Below are positions 45,288-56,529 of a stretch of 64,000 nt of DNA, in pieces. A program made the position numbers and the translations under genes. The stretch is from Ascaphus truei. Its lineage: Eukaryota > Chordata > Amphibia > Anura > Ascaphidae. The notes beneath the pieces are model-generated. The model was not told the origin of the DNA and did not search any database. It saw nothing but the letters and a program-made list of their open reading frames with translations. Position 1 is the first letter of the stretch. Every line of letters begins with the position of its first letter. The stretch lies in assembly GCA_036426205.1 (NCBI GenBank), contig CM071573.1, positions 44,421,664 to 44,485,663 of the forward strand, written 5' to 3'.

Positions 45288-45882
45288 GGAGTTGTCTTAC
45301 CCAAAGGTCCTTGTTCTGTAATCGCTGTTACAGACAGAGGACTTGCTTTCATTGATAATTTGGTTCAATATCCCGGCATTATCACTGGTTCTTAATTTAG
45401 TTCCTTAGACGGTACTGCGCCATAAGGCACTCAGTTAAGTGGGCGGTGAGGTGTCTTCTCTAGCCAGAAGGTATGTTATAGAATAGCAATGCTTAGTGAA
45501 TATCCCCCCAAATGCTTACATTCTGCAGTGGAAAAAAGTGCTTATGTATTTGGCTTTACTGCTCTTGTTTTGACAGGTATCATGGTCGGACATCCCTTTT
45601 AGAGATGTCTTCTCCGCCTGGCTGACCTAAAGGTATATTACTTGCTGGTTTGCCTGGGACAGTCCCCTGTTTGCACAGGCATGGGGAAAAAGCAGGTCAG
45701 AAATAACTTTAAACAACTTGCTGTAGTCATTGTTTTCTTCAAAATAAAGTATCATGGATAAGATCCCTTTTGTAAAGAAACCCTTGTACTCTGTCTACAA
45801 TATAGTGCTTAGAAGCAATGATAAAGAACCAGTCCCTGTCGGTAGCATTGAGTTATTAGCTTGTCTTCCAGCTCTTACTAAG
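45288..45882. other. Intergenic, no recognised feature
   Basis: No exon, RNA gene or clear repeat was recognised. Confidence 0.4.
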
Positions 45883-46144
45883 TAAGGCTGAGGTCATGAT
45901 GCGGAGGCGCGGAAGCGGGAGGGGGCGGGCGTTGCGCAAGAAATCAGTTTAAATTGATTCTTGGCGCGACAGGCCGGTCACGTGAGCGGTTCACCCAATG
46001 AGGGCGAACCAGCTCCATGACGCCCCTAGGCACGTCCCTAGGAACGCCCCCCACGGACCGTCCACCATGGCCAGGGAAAGCACCCGCTTCAGGCCGGTCA
46101 CTTCACAGCCTCCGCACGGTCTGGGGCACCATGGCCCAGCCTTA
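45883..46144. mobile_element. Foldback MITE with central palindrome
   Basis: The ends TAAGGCTGAGG and GGCCCAGCCTTA are inverted, followed by ATGCGGAGGC against GCCTCCGCACGG. The centre has TTGCGCAAGAAATCAG, TTTAAA and TTGATTCTTGGCGCGA, a second inverted pair. It is GC-rich and non-coding. Confidence 0.6.
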
Positions 46145-47240
46145 GTGTGCACAGAGCAGTGACTGGAAGGCAGCAGATGTACCTTGAAGCTCCCAACACG
46201 AGTCCCCTGAGAACGTTATGCTGACATCTGCCACTGACAAACAGCGGTTGTAAAAAGGAAATTATGAACGTATATAAATATATTCCCTCTGTGCTCTGCA
46301 CAACCCTCACCTTGCGATGAACTGTATGTGTCTCACGTATACCTGTTATTGTGCTTCCTGTGCCTGCATCATTAGTAGAGATGGACGACATTTTTTGGCT
46401 GATTGGGATCTGCCTCGGATCGGACGGTTTCACCCGCAGACCAGTCTCAAAAAGGCCAATCTGCCTTTTCCGGATTTTTATTTCTATCACTGACAATCCA
46501 CATGGCGGATTAATAATCCACGGTCGAATTGTTATTAATCCGCCCTAAAATTAAATCTGAGGGGGGAGAGAGGTGGAGAGATGGGTGGGAGAGGGGTAGA
46601 GATGGGGGGTGGGGGAACGAGGAGAGAGGGTAAGGGAGGGAGAGGGGGGAAAGGGGAGAGGGAACAGATTTTTAACAATCCACAGTGTGGATTTCGGATT
46701 CAATATGGAATCTGAGTGCAGAGTTTTATACATCCAACCAGATTGTATCCAATGGCGGATTCAGGTTAATCTGCTGGAATTGGGTAATACCCAACCTGCA
46801 GACAGACTTTATCTGGTAGAACGGATTTTGAAGGGCAAGCCCGGGGAATTCTGGGGAACGGATTTAGACAGTTCCGCTCGTCTCTAATCATTAGAACCTA
46901 CTCTGTTTGCTGCTGAAGGAACTGAAGATAAATTCAAATATAAGTATCATTTTTTTCTGCCTCATTCTGAGAGATATATATATTTTTTTATATTATATAT
47001 CTTTTAAGTCACATGGGCCAAAATAAAGCTGCAACGTATCGCAGGGACCAGCGGATCCCAGGGCTGCAAATAGCGGGGTTCAGCTATGGGGACCCCCTGC
47101 TTACCATATAGGTAACAAAAAGGGGGGTCAAATAAAATGTGTACAGGGGGAACAAGTATTGTTATCTAGTCCCTGCTTTGCCAGAAAGGCAAACAGTAAC
47201 ACATTACTATGCTCTGACAGCGAAGGGATGTAAAGTGTGC
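46145..47240. other. Intergenic with purine-rich tract and repeat pieces
   Basis: 46558-46670 is a G/A-rich tract (GGGGGGAGAGAGGTGGAGAG). The surrounding ATCTGCCTTTTCCGGATTT and GGCGGATTAATAATCC sequence looks dispersed. 47035-47105 has an R3-like end (GGGGACCCCCTGCTTACC). Confidence 0.4.
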
Positions 47241-47263
47241 ATGTGTGTGTGTGTATACATACA

Positions 47264-47436
47264 TACATACACAGTGTTCGACAAACCTATACATTTGCTC
47301 GCCCTGGGCGAGTGGATTTAACCCCCGGGCGAGTAAATATTGGCCCAAGCAGCACACGTTTGGTACTAGGTGGCGAGTAGATTTTTTTTGTGTGGCGAGT
47401 AGATTTTTTGGTGATTTGTCAACCACTGTACATACA
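47264..47436. mobile_element. Short hAT MITE inserted in a (CATA)n microsatellite, perfect TSD
   Basis: The element 47272-47428 starts CAGTGTTCGACAAACC and ends TTTGTCAACCACTG. It is the same family as 560-715 and closely similar throughout (CAAGCAGCACACG, TGGTACTAGGTGG). The flanking octamer TACATACA is identical at 47264-47271 and 47429-47436, although the microsatellite context makes a chance match easier. Confidence 0.85.
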
Positions 47437-47460
47437 TATATACATACATACATACATACA

Positions 47461-47496
<36 letters not shown>

Positions 47497-47748
47497 CATA
47501 CTTACATACATATATATATATACTTACATACATATATATATATATACTTACATACATATATATATATATACTTACATACTTACATACATACATATATACA
47601 TACTTACATACATATATATATACTTACTTACATACATATATACATACTTACATACATATATACATACATGCATACATACATATATACATACATACATATA
47701 TACATACATACATATATACATATATACATATACATATATATATATATT
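47437..47748. repeat. (CATA)n / (TA)n microsatellite
   Basis: About 310 bp of CATA, CATATATA and CTTACATA units on the right of the MITE, with a short (CATA)n on its left. It explains the tyrosine/isoleucine/histidine-rich frames on both strands. Confidence 0.95.
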
Positions 47749-47852
47749 AGAAATAACTAGTTTGCAAGCAGCCCTGCTTTCAAAGGAAGTGGAAGAAAGC
47801 GAAGAAAAATAACCTTTGAGCTGTTGCAATTTAATGTGTAATAGGATTACAG

Positions 47853-47952
47853 CAGGGGGTGGCCAACTCCAGGTGGCTGAGCTGAAGCAGTGCTATCCCT
47901 AATACCTGGCCTGTTGGTAGCCCTTGAGGACTGGAGTTGCCCCCCACCCCTG
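47853..47952. mobile_element. hAT-type foldback MITE, deleted copy
   Basis: Has CAGGGGGTGGCCAACTCCAG and TGAGGACTGGAGTTGCCCC with most of the centre missing. Confidence 0.6.
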
Positions 47953-48221
47953 CCCCTCCACCCTGAGGGTTAAAGATTAAATCTGCGGCAGAAAATGAAA
48001 TAGTTTCCGTTCCTTTTTTTATGCAGTTGCTGGTTTGTTAGGAGCTGGCCGCAGAGGTTGGGAGAATATAGAGATAACATGTCACGGTGACTCATCCCTC
48101 AGTCTTAGTCAGAGCAGGATATGAAAAATGTATGACAAAGACCTGTGCTTGGCCGGTTCTCCTGGGAATCTATTCGTTCGTATAATAGATCAGTGAAAGG
48201 TGCAGAATCAGTGCAAAAAAA

Positions 48222-48371
48222 ATTGCAACAGGTCAGGTTTCAGGATATCCCTGCTTCAGCACAGGTGATGAAGTTGGTGACTTAGCTACTGATTGAGCCA
48301 CCTGTGCTGAAGCAGGGATTTCCTGAATGACCTCTCGGTGGCCCCAGAGGACTGGAGTTGGCCGCCCCTGC
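48222..48371. mobile_element. hAT-type foldback MITE, 5'-truncated copy
   Basis: Has ACAGGTCAGGTTTCAGGATA, GCTGAAGCAGGGATTTCCTG and the intact right end GGAGTTGGCCGCCCCTG. Confidence 0.7.
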
Positions 48372-48564
48372 ACTAAAGTAAAAAAAAAAAAGCTAAATTG
48401 AGAGCTAGAGAATATTCCTCGCAGTTCTGGGGATAATTATATTTTTGGTTTGGGTTGTTAAATAAATCCTAGTAATGACATTAGAATGTCCTTGAGAATG
48501 CTTATGCCTTCCAAACACACCAAGGTATCTGCAGCTATTGTTGCGAAGGTCTCCTGGATGAATG

Positions 48565-49526
48565 TGCTGGTACAGGGCCGCCAACAGGGTGGGTCTGCCA
48601 GGGTTGGCGTCCTGGGCCCAGTAAGTCGGGGGGCCTGGCCGGCAGGCGCTCCAAGTTGGGCAGACCTCTGGCCAGGCCCATCTGGCGGTCCTCTCGCGGC
48701 TGGGCCCTGGCTCTCCATTAGCAGCAGCCTGCATGGCTCTATCCCTCTGTCCCACGCCGACGGGCCTCTCTGACATCAGCGCACCGGAAGCACTCTGACG
48801 TCAGCGCTCTCTGCTTCCGCCGTGCAACGGCATGAGACGGAAGCCTGTTGGAAACTCGGCGTGGGACAGAGGCATGCAGGCTGCTGTTGAGGGGAGAGTC
48901 GGGGTCTGGCCGTGAGATCACCGGCAGCTGGGCCTGGCCAGAGGTCGAGCCCAATCATCCACAAAGTAAGTCTTTTTTTTATATATATTGTGGTGGTCTT
49001 TTTAATATGTAATGGGGGGGGGGAGTCTTTTTTTATATGTATTGGGTAGGTGTTTTTTTTTATGTATTTGGGGGGGTGAAGGAGGCTGTATATATTTGGG
49101 GGTGGGGATTTTTTTTGTATGTATTTGTGGGTGGGAAGTTTTTTGGTATATATCTTGTGGGGGGAATTGTGTGAGGGGGAGGGAATGAGTGAGCGTGGTG
49201 TAATTGACAGAGGGAGAGGGGGTGAGTGAGGAAAATAGGGAGTAAGAGTGAGACGCAGGGGAGAGAAAAACATGTGAGGTAGGAGAGTGAGAGGGAGAGG
49301 GGGTGAGACGGAAGGGAGAGAAATATATGTGAGGTAGGATAGGGAGAGGGAGAGGGGGTGAGACGGAAGGGAGAGAAATATATGGGAAGATGGGGGGAGA
49401 GATGGGGCTCGTAAGGTGTAAAATGGGGGGGCGGCTTGCAATACCGCCGACATGGGGGGGGGGAGAGTCCTGCTTAAAATGTTTGTCCTGGCGCCCACGA
49501 TTTCTGTTGGCGGCCCTGCGCTGGCA
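48565..49526. mobile_element. Non-autonomous hAT-like element (CAGGGCCGCCAACAG ends)
   Basis: The element 48573-49518 starts CAGGGCCGCCAACAGG and ends CTGTTGGCGGCCCTG. The octamers TGCTGGTA and CGCTGGCA flank it with 6 of 8 matches. Inside is an inverted pair (AGCAGCCTGCATG ... TCTGTCCCACGCCG against CGGCGTGGGACAGAGGCATG). A long G/GA-rich tract holds about 2.4 copies of a 55-bp unit at 49250-49387. The long minus-strand proline/serine-rich frames come from this tract. Confidence 0.7.
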
Positions 49527-50900
49527 CACCGTGAGACACCACATCCCACTCTTCCCCCTCATTTTGAATATTATTATTTTTTTTACAATCTTAGACCCTT
49601 TGGGCCCATCAGAGTGGAACTGCCACTGTGTCCCGTTGGGGGATCCTCTGGCTCCTACGCTATTTTCTGTTATAGTTGCCAGTATACTATCTGGATATTC
49701 AAAGATGTCATCCAATAGAAAGCCGCCACATCATCCCTCCAATGACGTGACGGCTTCCCAGTGGCCTGTGGCACAGAGGTCAATTTATTTGGGCATCCAT
49801 TTTGATTTATCGAATGGGAGCAGAAACACAGGTAACTTGCAGGGTAACTGTCCTGGGAACAGGGTGCTCTCTAGCACGGTTCAATTCAGGAGGACACCCC
49901 AGTTCTAATTCTGTTTTAAAATAAAACTGGGGTGGATACGAGTAAGGAGAATTGCTGCTTTGCCTTTGTTGGGGGAGATTTCTATCAGAATTTTCTATAT
50001 TGCACAATTCCTTTGTTGGTTGTGAGTTGCGATGACCTGATTAAGGTGCACACGCGCGTTCTTATGTTTTTTGGCGTGCCTGAAAATCCTATAATGTGGA
50101 TGCGATTCTGAAAAGTAGTGGACTCCTCTTCTCCAGGGCCCGGCATTTCTTGTTATTTGGTTGCTATTATATTGTATTGTTGCTAGATTAGCTACTTGGG
50201 TGTGTGACATTTATAATACACAAGCACCTCACCCGCTGCTTCTCATCAGCTATGTATGTCTTATATCTAAAAATCGGAATTCGCAAGGGTAGAAACTGAA
50301 CAAGAAAAGCACCTCATTGATATAGCGTTCAACAATTCAGCACACGAGGAACCTGCAAAGCATTACATAGCACACAACCAAACCCACACAAACTCCATCC
50401 ATTGCAGAGTAAAGCGATGTGGGTACCTGTACCAAGCAGAGGAGTTAAACCGCGGGGCAGGAAACGGAGACCTTAATAACAAGGAGAGGTTTGAGTTCCA
50501 AAGAAAAGGGGATTACACTGTCTGTGAAGGGTGGTTATTGCAGGCCCAGCAGTGACTGTAATTATGGGGTAGTGCTATTTGCCAAAGTGTATTATTAGCC
50601 CCTACCCACACAGTTGCACAGTTGGGAGGCTTTTGTCTATCACAGGATGCCCCAAGGGAAAAGCATGTGGTGGGCTACAGTTTTATCCCTCAGAAACAGA
50701 AATCCTTTTCCAACCAGTAAAGCACAATAATAAAGAGGAACATTTAGGCAATCCAAGGAATACCCAAGTGAAGATTCGGGTAGGTATAAGTTCACAGAAA
50801 GGGTGCTTCAAGCCAGTGCACAAAACAAGTGTTTATAACCGTATATAACTGCATATTGTTTATAAATATATTTTGTATAACTGTTTATAACTCAATATAA
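49527..50900. other. Intergenic with R3-like piece, no gene
   Basis: 49700-49920 contains AATGACGTGACGGCTTCCCA and AACTGTCCTGGGAACAGG, reminiscent of R3 interiors. No recognisable protein is present in the frames at 49390-50848. Confidence 0.4.
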
Positions 50901-50908
50901 ACAATGAA

Positions 50909-50911
<3 letters not shown>

Positions 50912-50970
<59 letters not shown>
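50912..50970. repeat. (AT)n microsatellite
   Basis: Nearly pure (TA)n of about 58 bp. Confidence 0.95.
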
Positions 50971-50976
<6 letters not shown>

Positions 50977-51429
50977 AAAGTATATATCTCAATATGAACA
51001 TACAAAACACTTAAAAACTAAATCTAATAAATATATGCAAACCTGTTTTTTTGAGTAGATATATAATGCAACAAGAATTTTTTTTCCCAGTGTTGCTGCT
51101 TGAAGACAAAGGCTGGGTCGGTAATGCCGCCCATGTGGGGCCTAGGGGTGGAGGTGGTTACTCGTCACACGCTTATGAGCGTTGTTATCATTTTTGTTTG
51201 TGATTGCATCTTTTTATTGCCTTTTTAAATAAATATTGCACCATGGAGGTTGCACCAATTCTGTTTGTGTTTTACAACCAGTACAGGGGAAGCTATTGGG
51301 TGAGATGCACCGTGTTCTGCTGGCGTTTGCGTCAAGTGTAAAAAAAATGTTTTTTTTACTTTTGATGCAGATTTTCAGACAGAAAAGTTGACACCACCTC
51401 AGACCAGGCGGATTGTTTCAATGCAAATG

Positions 51430-51625
51430 CAAGATTAAGAAGTATCAAGGTGTTCTCTCCAAGTTTGGGGCCAAATGTGTCCGTTTGCGATTTGGGGAGT
51501 TATATATAACATTGATTGTAATGAGATGTATCAAACTCTGCGTCTCCATGAGTAAGCACTCCCCAAATCGCAAGCTGGCGCACCTCGTCCCAAACTGGGA
51601 GCAAAGACCTCGATACATTATTGAC
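51430..51625. repeat. Foldback repeat with CCCCAAATCGCAA arms
   Basis: The left arm (AAGTTTGGGGCCAAATGTG, TTTGCGATTTGGGGAG) is inverted in the right arm (CTCCCCAAATCGCAAGCTGG, TCCCAAACTGGGAGCAAAG) around a centre near 51530. The open frames on opposite strands encode nearly the same peptide because of the symmetry. It is non-coding. Confidence 0.75.
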
Positions 51626-51692
51626 TCTATCAGGAAGAAAATTAACTCCATTGTGTCTAATTAAAAAATCCTGCCACTGCTACAAAGAAGGT

Positions 51693-51763
51693 TCACTCCT
51701 TTCCTTCACAGCACTCACTCCTTTCCTTCACAGCACTCACTCCTTTCCTTCACAGCACTCACT
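51693..51763. repeat. 22-bp tandem repeat, three copies
   Basis: The unit TCACTCCTTTCCTTCACAGC, then AC, is repeated three times without change. Confidence 0.9.
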
Positions 51764-53679
51764 CTGAAATGTACGAGGATTCACCTGAGAGCAGAGGTGC
51801 TTCTTCAATACAACGGGAATTGTGCTGGATTTAAAACTCATTAAAAATGGCATTAAGAGTAGAATTTTAAAATAAAAATGAGGTTGTAAGTATTATCTAA
51901 TACTACAGAACTTAATTATTTAAAACACATACACACATTGGATATTGTTGGGTTGCTCGTTTAATGCATTTAAGACATTAAATTAAAGCAACAAGCTAAT
52001 TGTATTTTTTAGATTTTTGGAGTATACCACAATCTATCTCCACGTCAAAATATTGATAATTTTTTTTATATTTCTTTAAAAAAAAATACTACCCTTCTAT
52101 ATCTTATCCATACCCATGATGTACTAAGGGTACTTGCTGTGTACACTGTCAGTTAAAAAAAAAAAATAAGAATAATGTATCTTCATCACAAATTATTCAG
52201 TAGATTGAAAATTGAGAGCGCTGTAAAGGAAAGTCCATAAATAAATATGAAAGCCTGTGTTTCAGGAGAGGCGAGTCTGTATGTCAATCAAGCACTGGGT
52301 ATTTATATGCAGAAATGTGACGTTCAGATTTGTGACAATAATATCCACACAAGATGTACTAATTACCTAACATTTGGGAGATTTTCAATTCAGTGCTTTA
52401 TTACTGCCACCACATGGACAGAGTGTGTACAGGCCTAGGATTTTCGGAGTCTCCCTCAACCTCACTGATCTTTAGCACAAGCGTGTCTCATAGAATTCAA
52501 TAGTCTCTTTTAAATTGCCATTTTTGGGGGCCCAGAACCTCCAAATCTGACTGATTTCAATCATTGGTGGCTGACATCTCTGTGTGTAGCTTGCAAAGGT
52601 TTAAAGACAGAAAAAAAATCAGTATTAGAGATATCAACCCCCACTAACCAAAATCAGTGACATTTGGGACCAAAAAAAATAACATTTTAATGACAAATTG
52701 CAGATTGTTGTCAGTGAGTCTCCATTAAAGCTATAAGGCCCCTCATGTAACACGCCACTGAGACTGGCTCCTAATGACAAGACTCACTGTTCTGGATTTT
52801 CAGGGTTTTGTAGATTTTCACCAATAAATTACCAATTTTTTATTAAAGTAATTCAGTTTTTACTAATTTACACCCATTTATCAATCCACTCAAGATTTGT
52901 TTCCTTACACATTGTAATGCCCTGCAGCTTGGTCCAGTCACAAGCACGTTGCTGTAGTACAAATAAACATTGAATCAATCATTTAATTTATAAGTAGTGA
53001 ACAATGCTATGTGTGTACAAATACCTGCAAGTGCATGTAACACGTGTACATATGAAAAAGAAAATGTTTCCAATGGGTTTTTCCATTTATTTATTTTTTT
53101 CCCAGTTTCACAAAGGTTTTAATGTTTTGGAAAGAAACACTGAAAAATTCCCAGTATAGTTTTTACGAATTAAACAATGTTATGACATGCTGACATGCTT
53201 AATGCATCCACGTCAGGTCTCATAAACTTCATACAATGTTTAAACTGTAGTCCCATTGTCTCAGGGTTGTAATTAAAGAAAACATCCTGAGTTCCACATT
53301 TCTTTTTGCAGAAGTACCAAATATCTAGTGAAAGAAGAACATGACCCACAGATACACAGACCTGTCACCTGTCACCTCACTATTTCTTGTGGGTCCCAGT
53401 GATTTTGGAGTCAGTCTCATTGAGTTTTAACATCAGTGTCTCATAGACTTTAATAGTCTCACTGATAGAAGGCAGAACTGTAGTTGTCCATTAAAGAGGA
53501 AATCCAAGCATACCCTTTTTTTTTTTGGCGACGAACACATAAATATCACAAATTCTGGCCCTTGGAAGATGACATCTGTACTTTTTTTTATTTTGAAATC
53601 TTGATATATTACAAAAAAAAACAAAACAAAAAAACAATATTTATAATTCAAGCAGCAAAAATCCAGGTAAGGCAAGATA
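51764..53679. other. AT-rich intergenic DNA with an R1 fragment
   Basis: 51830-51980 resembles the 2700-2890 part of R1 (AACTCATTAAAAATGGCATT, GTAAGTATTATCTAA). The rest, to 53679, shows no gene or clear repeat. Confidence 0.45.
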
Positions 53680-54160
53680 ACACCATAAAGGAGCAATCTA
53701 TGCAATATCCCACTTGTGTTTTTTTTTTAAATCAGTTCTGTAGTACAGTATTACATAATACTTACTCAATTTTTTTGTAATTAAACTCTTACTATCATTT
53801 TTGATAAGGTTTAATATACTGAGCATCGTCTGATTTCTATAGCAGGCTTTATTTAGCAAACCTCCCCAGCAGTGCAAGATCTTTGCAGCACTTTCCTGTT
53901 TGTGATCATTTGTTGCCAATATTCCCAGCAGTTTGAGCTGCAAACTGTAACAATAAATAATGTTATCATAGTAATATAAGAATATATTGTAGCTGCTGAG
54001 TTACACTGACTGAAGGATTGATTGAAACTGAAAGGCAGCCATTTAGTGAGCCCTGGGAAGCAGGATCTTTGCTGATCGATCACGGGAGAACAAATTAATC
54101 GGCAGCTTAGGTAATTCGTTTTCCATAAAGGCAATCAAAGGCTGCATATATTAAAACCAA
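53680..54160 (+). repeat. Interspersed repeat family R1, copy 3 (most complete)
   Basis: Runs from AAAGGAGCAATCTATGCAAT to CAATCAAAGGCTGCATATAT. It includes AGCATCGTCTGATTTCTATA, CCCCAGCAGTGCAAG, CAGTTTGAGCTGCAAACTGT and GCAGCCATTTAGTGAGCCC. The other copies are at 2036-2890 (inverted, interrupted) and 29246-29630. Confidence 0.7.
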
Positions 54161-54280
54161 AACTATTATTTTTTGTTTTTAAAGTACCGCTTGGATCTTT
54201 AAAATAAACATTTTCCTTTTCAATGTTGATGGCACTCCCCCTTGTGTCTGGATCCTAGTTTAACCCAATCAGAAAACATC

Positions 54281-54491
54281 TACAGGCAGTCCTTGGTTAT
54301 CCAACAGAATCCGTTCTGGAAGTAGCGTTGGATAGTGAAACCGTTATAAAGTGAGTCCCATGTTAATCAGTGGCAGTGAGCGTTCGATAACGCATTCAGG
54401 AGTCGAAAAACGGCCCATAGGGTTGCATTGTAAAGCGTTGCATATGCCATTCGTTCCAAAGTGAAACCTTGGACAACAAGGACTACCTATA
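54281..54491. mobile_element. MITE with CAGGCAGTCCTTGGTTATCC ends
   Basis: The left end TACAGGCAGTCCTTGGTTAT, then CCAAC, is inverted at the right (TTGGACAACAAGGACTACCT, then ATA). A TA flank and a CAGGCAGTCC-type terminus suggest the pogo/Tigger branch of Tc1/mariner. This class is inferred. Confidence 0.6.
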
Positions 54492-55180
54492 TAGGATGAA
54501 TTACTTGTGACAAGCGGGTTTTTTTTATATTTGTAACGTGTATGTTCTGACATCTCTAGTTGAAAGATGTTCTGAGTATAAAATGGTTTTTTTTGGCCGA
54601 TAACGAGACATTCTATATATTTTTACTTTATACTCCTATACGCCTCAATTTTTCTGCTGCTCCCCACTGCCACGAATATACCTGGCGGCTTGTGTTGGGT
54701 TGTCACTAAGAAGAATATCAATGGCTGCATCACTAGGAAGTAGAAGTTTTGCAGAGCTACAGCATTGACAATATACACATGGCATCCGCAAAAATCCCCC
54801 TTTCCATTGAAATCCCCGGAATTCCTCTTACTCCACATTACACTAGTAATTGGATCAATACAAAGTTCCCAGTACACACAGCTCTCAACGTATCGATCGG
54901 CGTATCATCCACGTATGGGATTTTTTTCTGGCTGATTTACAGCCAGCCTCTCTGCTTTAATGTATCATTGGTCTCATATCCCTGAGCGGAGGGAATGCCA
55001 TTTTTTGGCCCAGAAACCACACTTTCCATTGGTTACTGTCCTGGCAAGTTGATGATGTGAGGGAGATCCTGATTGTGTATGTGATGGCTGATAACAGATA
55101 ATGTGTTATAGGTGTATATACTGTGTACTGTATATACTGGGGGCCACTAAGTTATTCATATGGCTGCTCCAGTGTAAACT

Positions 55181-55269
55181 GTAGGAGGTGGTTGTCATGG
55201 TAACAAATCCAGGCCTGCAGTGCTCTGGGAAGCAGACCAGGCCTTGTCACCATGACAACCACCTCCTAC
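55181..55269. promoter_or_regulatory. Inverted repeat with two RFX-type X-boxes upstream of SMNDC1
   Basis: The arm 55181-55211 (GTAGGAGGTGGTTGTCATGG...) is inverted at 55238-55269. Each arm contains an X-box-like site: GTTGTCATGGTAAC at 55191-55204 and GTCACCATGACAAC at 55246-55259. Canonical RFX sites read GTTGCCATGGCAAC. The pair lies about 60-150 bp upstream of the CpG-rich start region of SMNDC1, so it could act in the promoter; that is inference. Confidence 0.55.
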
Positions 55270-55446
55270 TCCACCCTATACTACGTCATCACCGCGCGGT
55301 TGCTGCGAGCTCCATCTCTGGCTCACGCGAGAGCAGGAAATCTCGCGAGGAGAATCTGAGGCGGCCGGGACCCTGAGAGCGGCGGAATCTGAGACACGGA
55401 GAGCGGCGGAATCTCAGACACGGAGAGCGGCGGAGGCTGAGACACG
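55270..55446 (+). promoter_or_regulatory. SMNDC1: SMNDC1 promoter and non-coding exon 1
   Basis: A CpG-rich block has TACGTCA (55282-55288) and a TCTCGCGAG motif (55342-55350), an element common in housekeeping promoters. Three copies of a 24-bp unit (GAGAGCGGCGGAATCTGAGA, then CACG) follow. The last copy ends CACG|GTGAGA, a good splice donor at 55447. The protein starts in the next exon, so this would be the untranslated first exon, as in mammals. The transcription start is not determined. Confidence 0.6.
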
Positions 55447-55447
55447 G
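55370..55447. repeat. 24-bp tandem repeat in SMNDC1 exon 1
   Basis: There are three copies of GAGAGCGGCGGAATCTGAGA, then CACG, the third with GGAGGCTGAG. The GT of the presumed donor arises where the third copy reads CACGGTGAG and earlier copies read CACGGAGAG. Confidence 0.8.
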
Positions 55448-55659
55448 TGAGAAGGGAGGAGGCCGGGGTAATCGGCCCGTGTACCGCTGATACTGATTGG
55501 GAGTGGGGAAGGACAACGGGAGGGCCCGGCCCCGCCACGATTTAAGGCCTAGTCTCTTCTCCAACCGGAGTTTATGACCTCAGTAGGGCCTAGCCCTCCC
55601 CTGGACTAACCCCGCCCCAGTATTTGACCATTCTCTGGGTCTTATTGCCCCTGTGCTCC

Positions 55660-55850
55660 GGGTTATAGCCCTCTGCCCCCCTCCTCCCTCTGCCCCCCTC
55701 CTCCCTCTGCCCCCCTCCTCCCTCTGCTCCCCTCCTCCCTCTGCCCCCCTCCTCCCTCTGCCCCTGGTTATGCCCCCTCCCTCTGCCTTCTTCCCTCCCT
55801 CTGCCTCTGATTATGCCGCCCCCCCCTCCCTCTGCCCCGGTTATGGGTCT
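55660..55850. repeat. 17-bp pyrimidine-rich tandem repeat in SMNDC1 intron 1
   Basis: CTCTGCCCCCCTCCTCC is repeated about five to six times, then decays. It explains the proline/leucine-rich frame here. Confidence 0.9.
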
Positions 55851-56529
55851 GCTATCCCCCCTCAGCTCCTAGCTATGGACCTCTCCTCCCTCTGCTGGTG
55901 TGGGCTGCTATCCCTTTCCCCCCACTGCAACTGCCCTGGCTAAAGGGACATGTTTTCCTTTCCCTGATTTAGCCATATTCTGGTTATATGCCACAGTTAG
56001 GACCTTAATGACTCCTCACTTCTCCCTGGGGTCTACCTTAGTTCTGTGCATATTTTCCTTGCCCCTGGTTAGTGTTGTAACTGTAGCATATTGATTCAGT
56101 CAGGGCAGGTTTTATATCTCATGTAAATACATTATTTCCCCTCCTAAAGGAAACACAACCGATCTGTTGCAAAACAAGATTGAAGCTGTACAGGATCTTT
56201 TTCTGTAGGATGGCGTCAACAGATACTGCTGGGCTCTCCTGTCTCTAATAGATGGAGCTGAAATCTTCCCTCAAGAAAGGGAAAGATGGCTTCAAAGCCA
56301 TGGGGAAAATTTGCTAACCTCCAATACGGGCAATATCGGTTTATGTCTGCGATAACCCGTACCCGAAGTTAGTGTAACCCGGTGAATGGGTTTTGATCTG
56401 ATTGCAAAGGGTAAAAGTCTGAAAATTAAGCATATTTCCTAATTTATAAATACATTTTTATTCTGCTTTAATAAAACAGATATCAGTTCATGAGTGTGCC
56501 CATTGTATTGGTTCTTTGTGTTATACTTC

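Noticed and set aside
47245..47829. Long tyrosine/isoleucine/histidine frames
   Set aside because: Direct translation of the (CATA)n microsatellite.
48776..49715. 257- and 237-codon minus-strand proline/serine-rich frames
   Set aside because: They derive from the G/GA-rich tandem tract inside a hAT-like element.
51413..51664. Two opposite-strand frames with nearly the same peptide
   Set aside because: The similarity is a consequence of the foldback; neither is supported as a gene.
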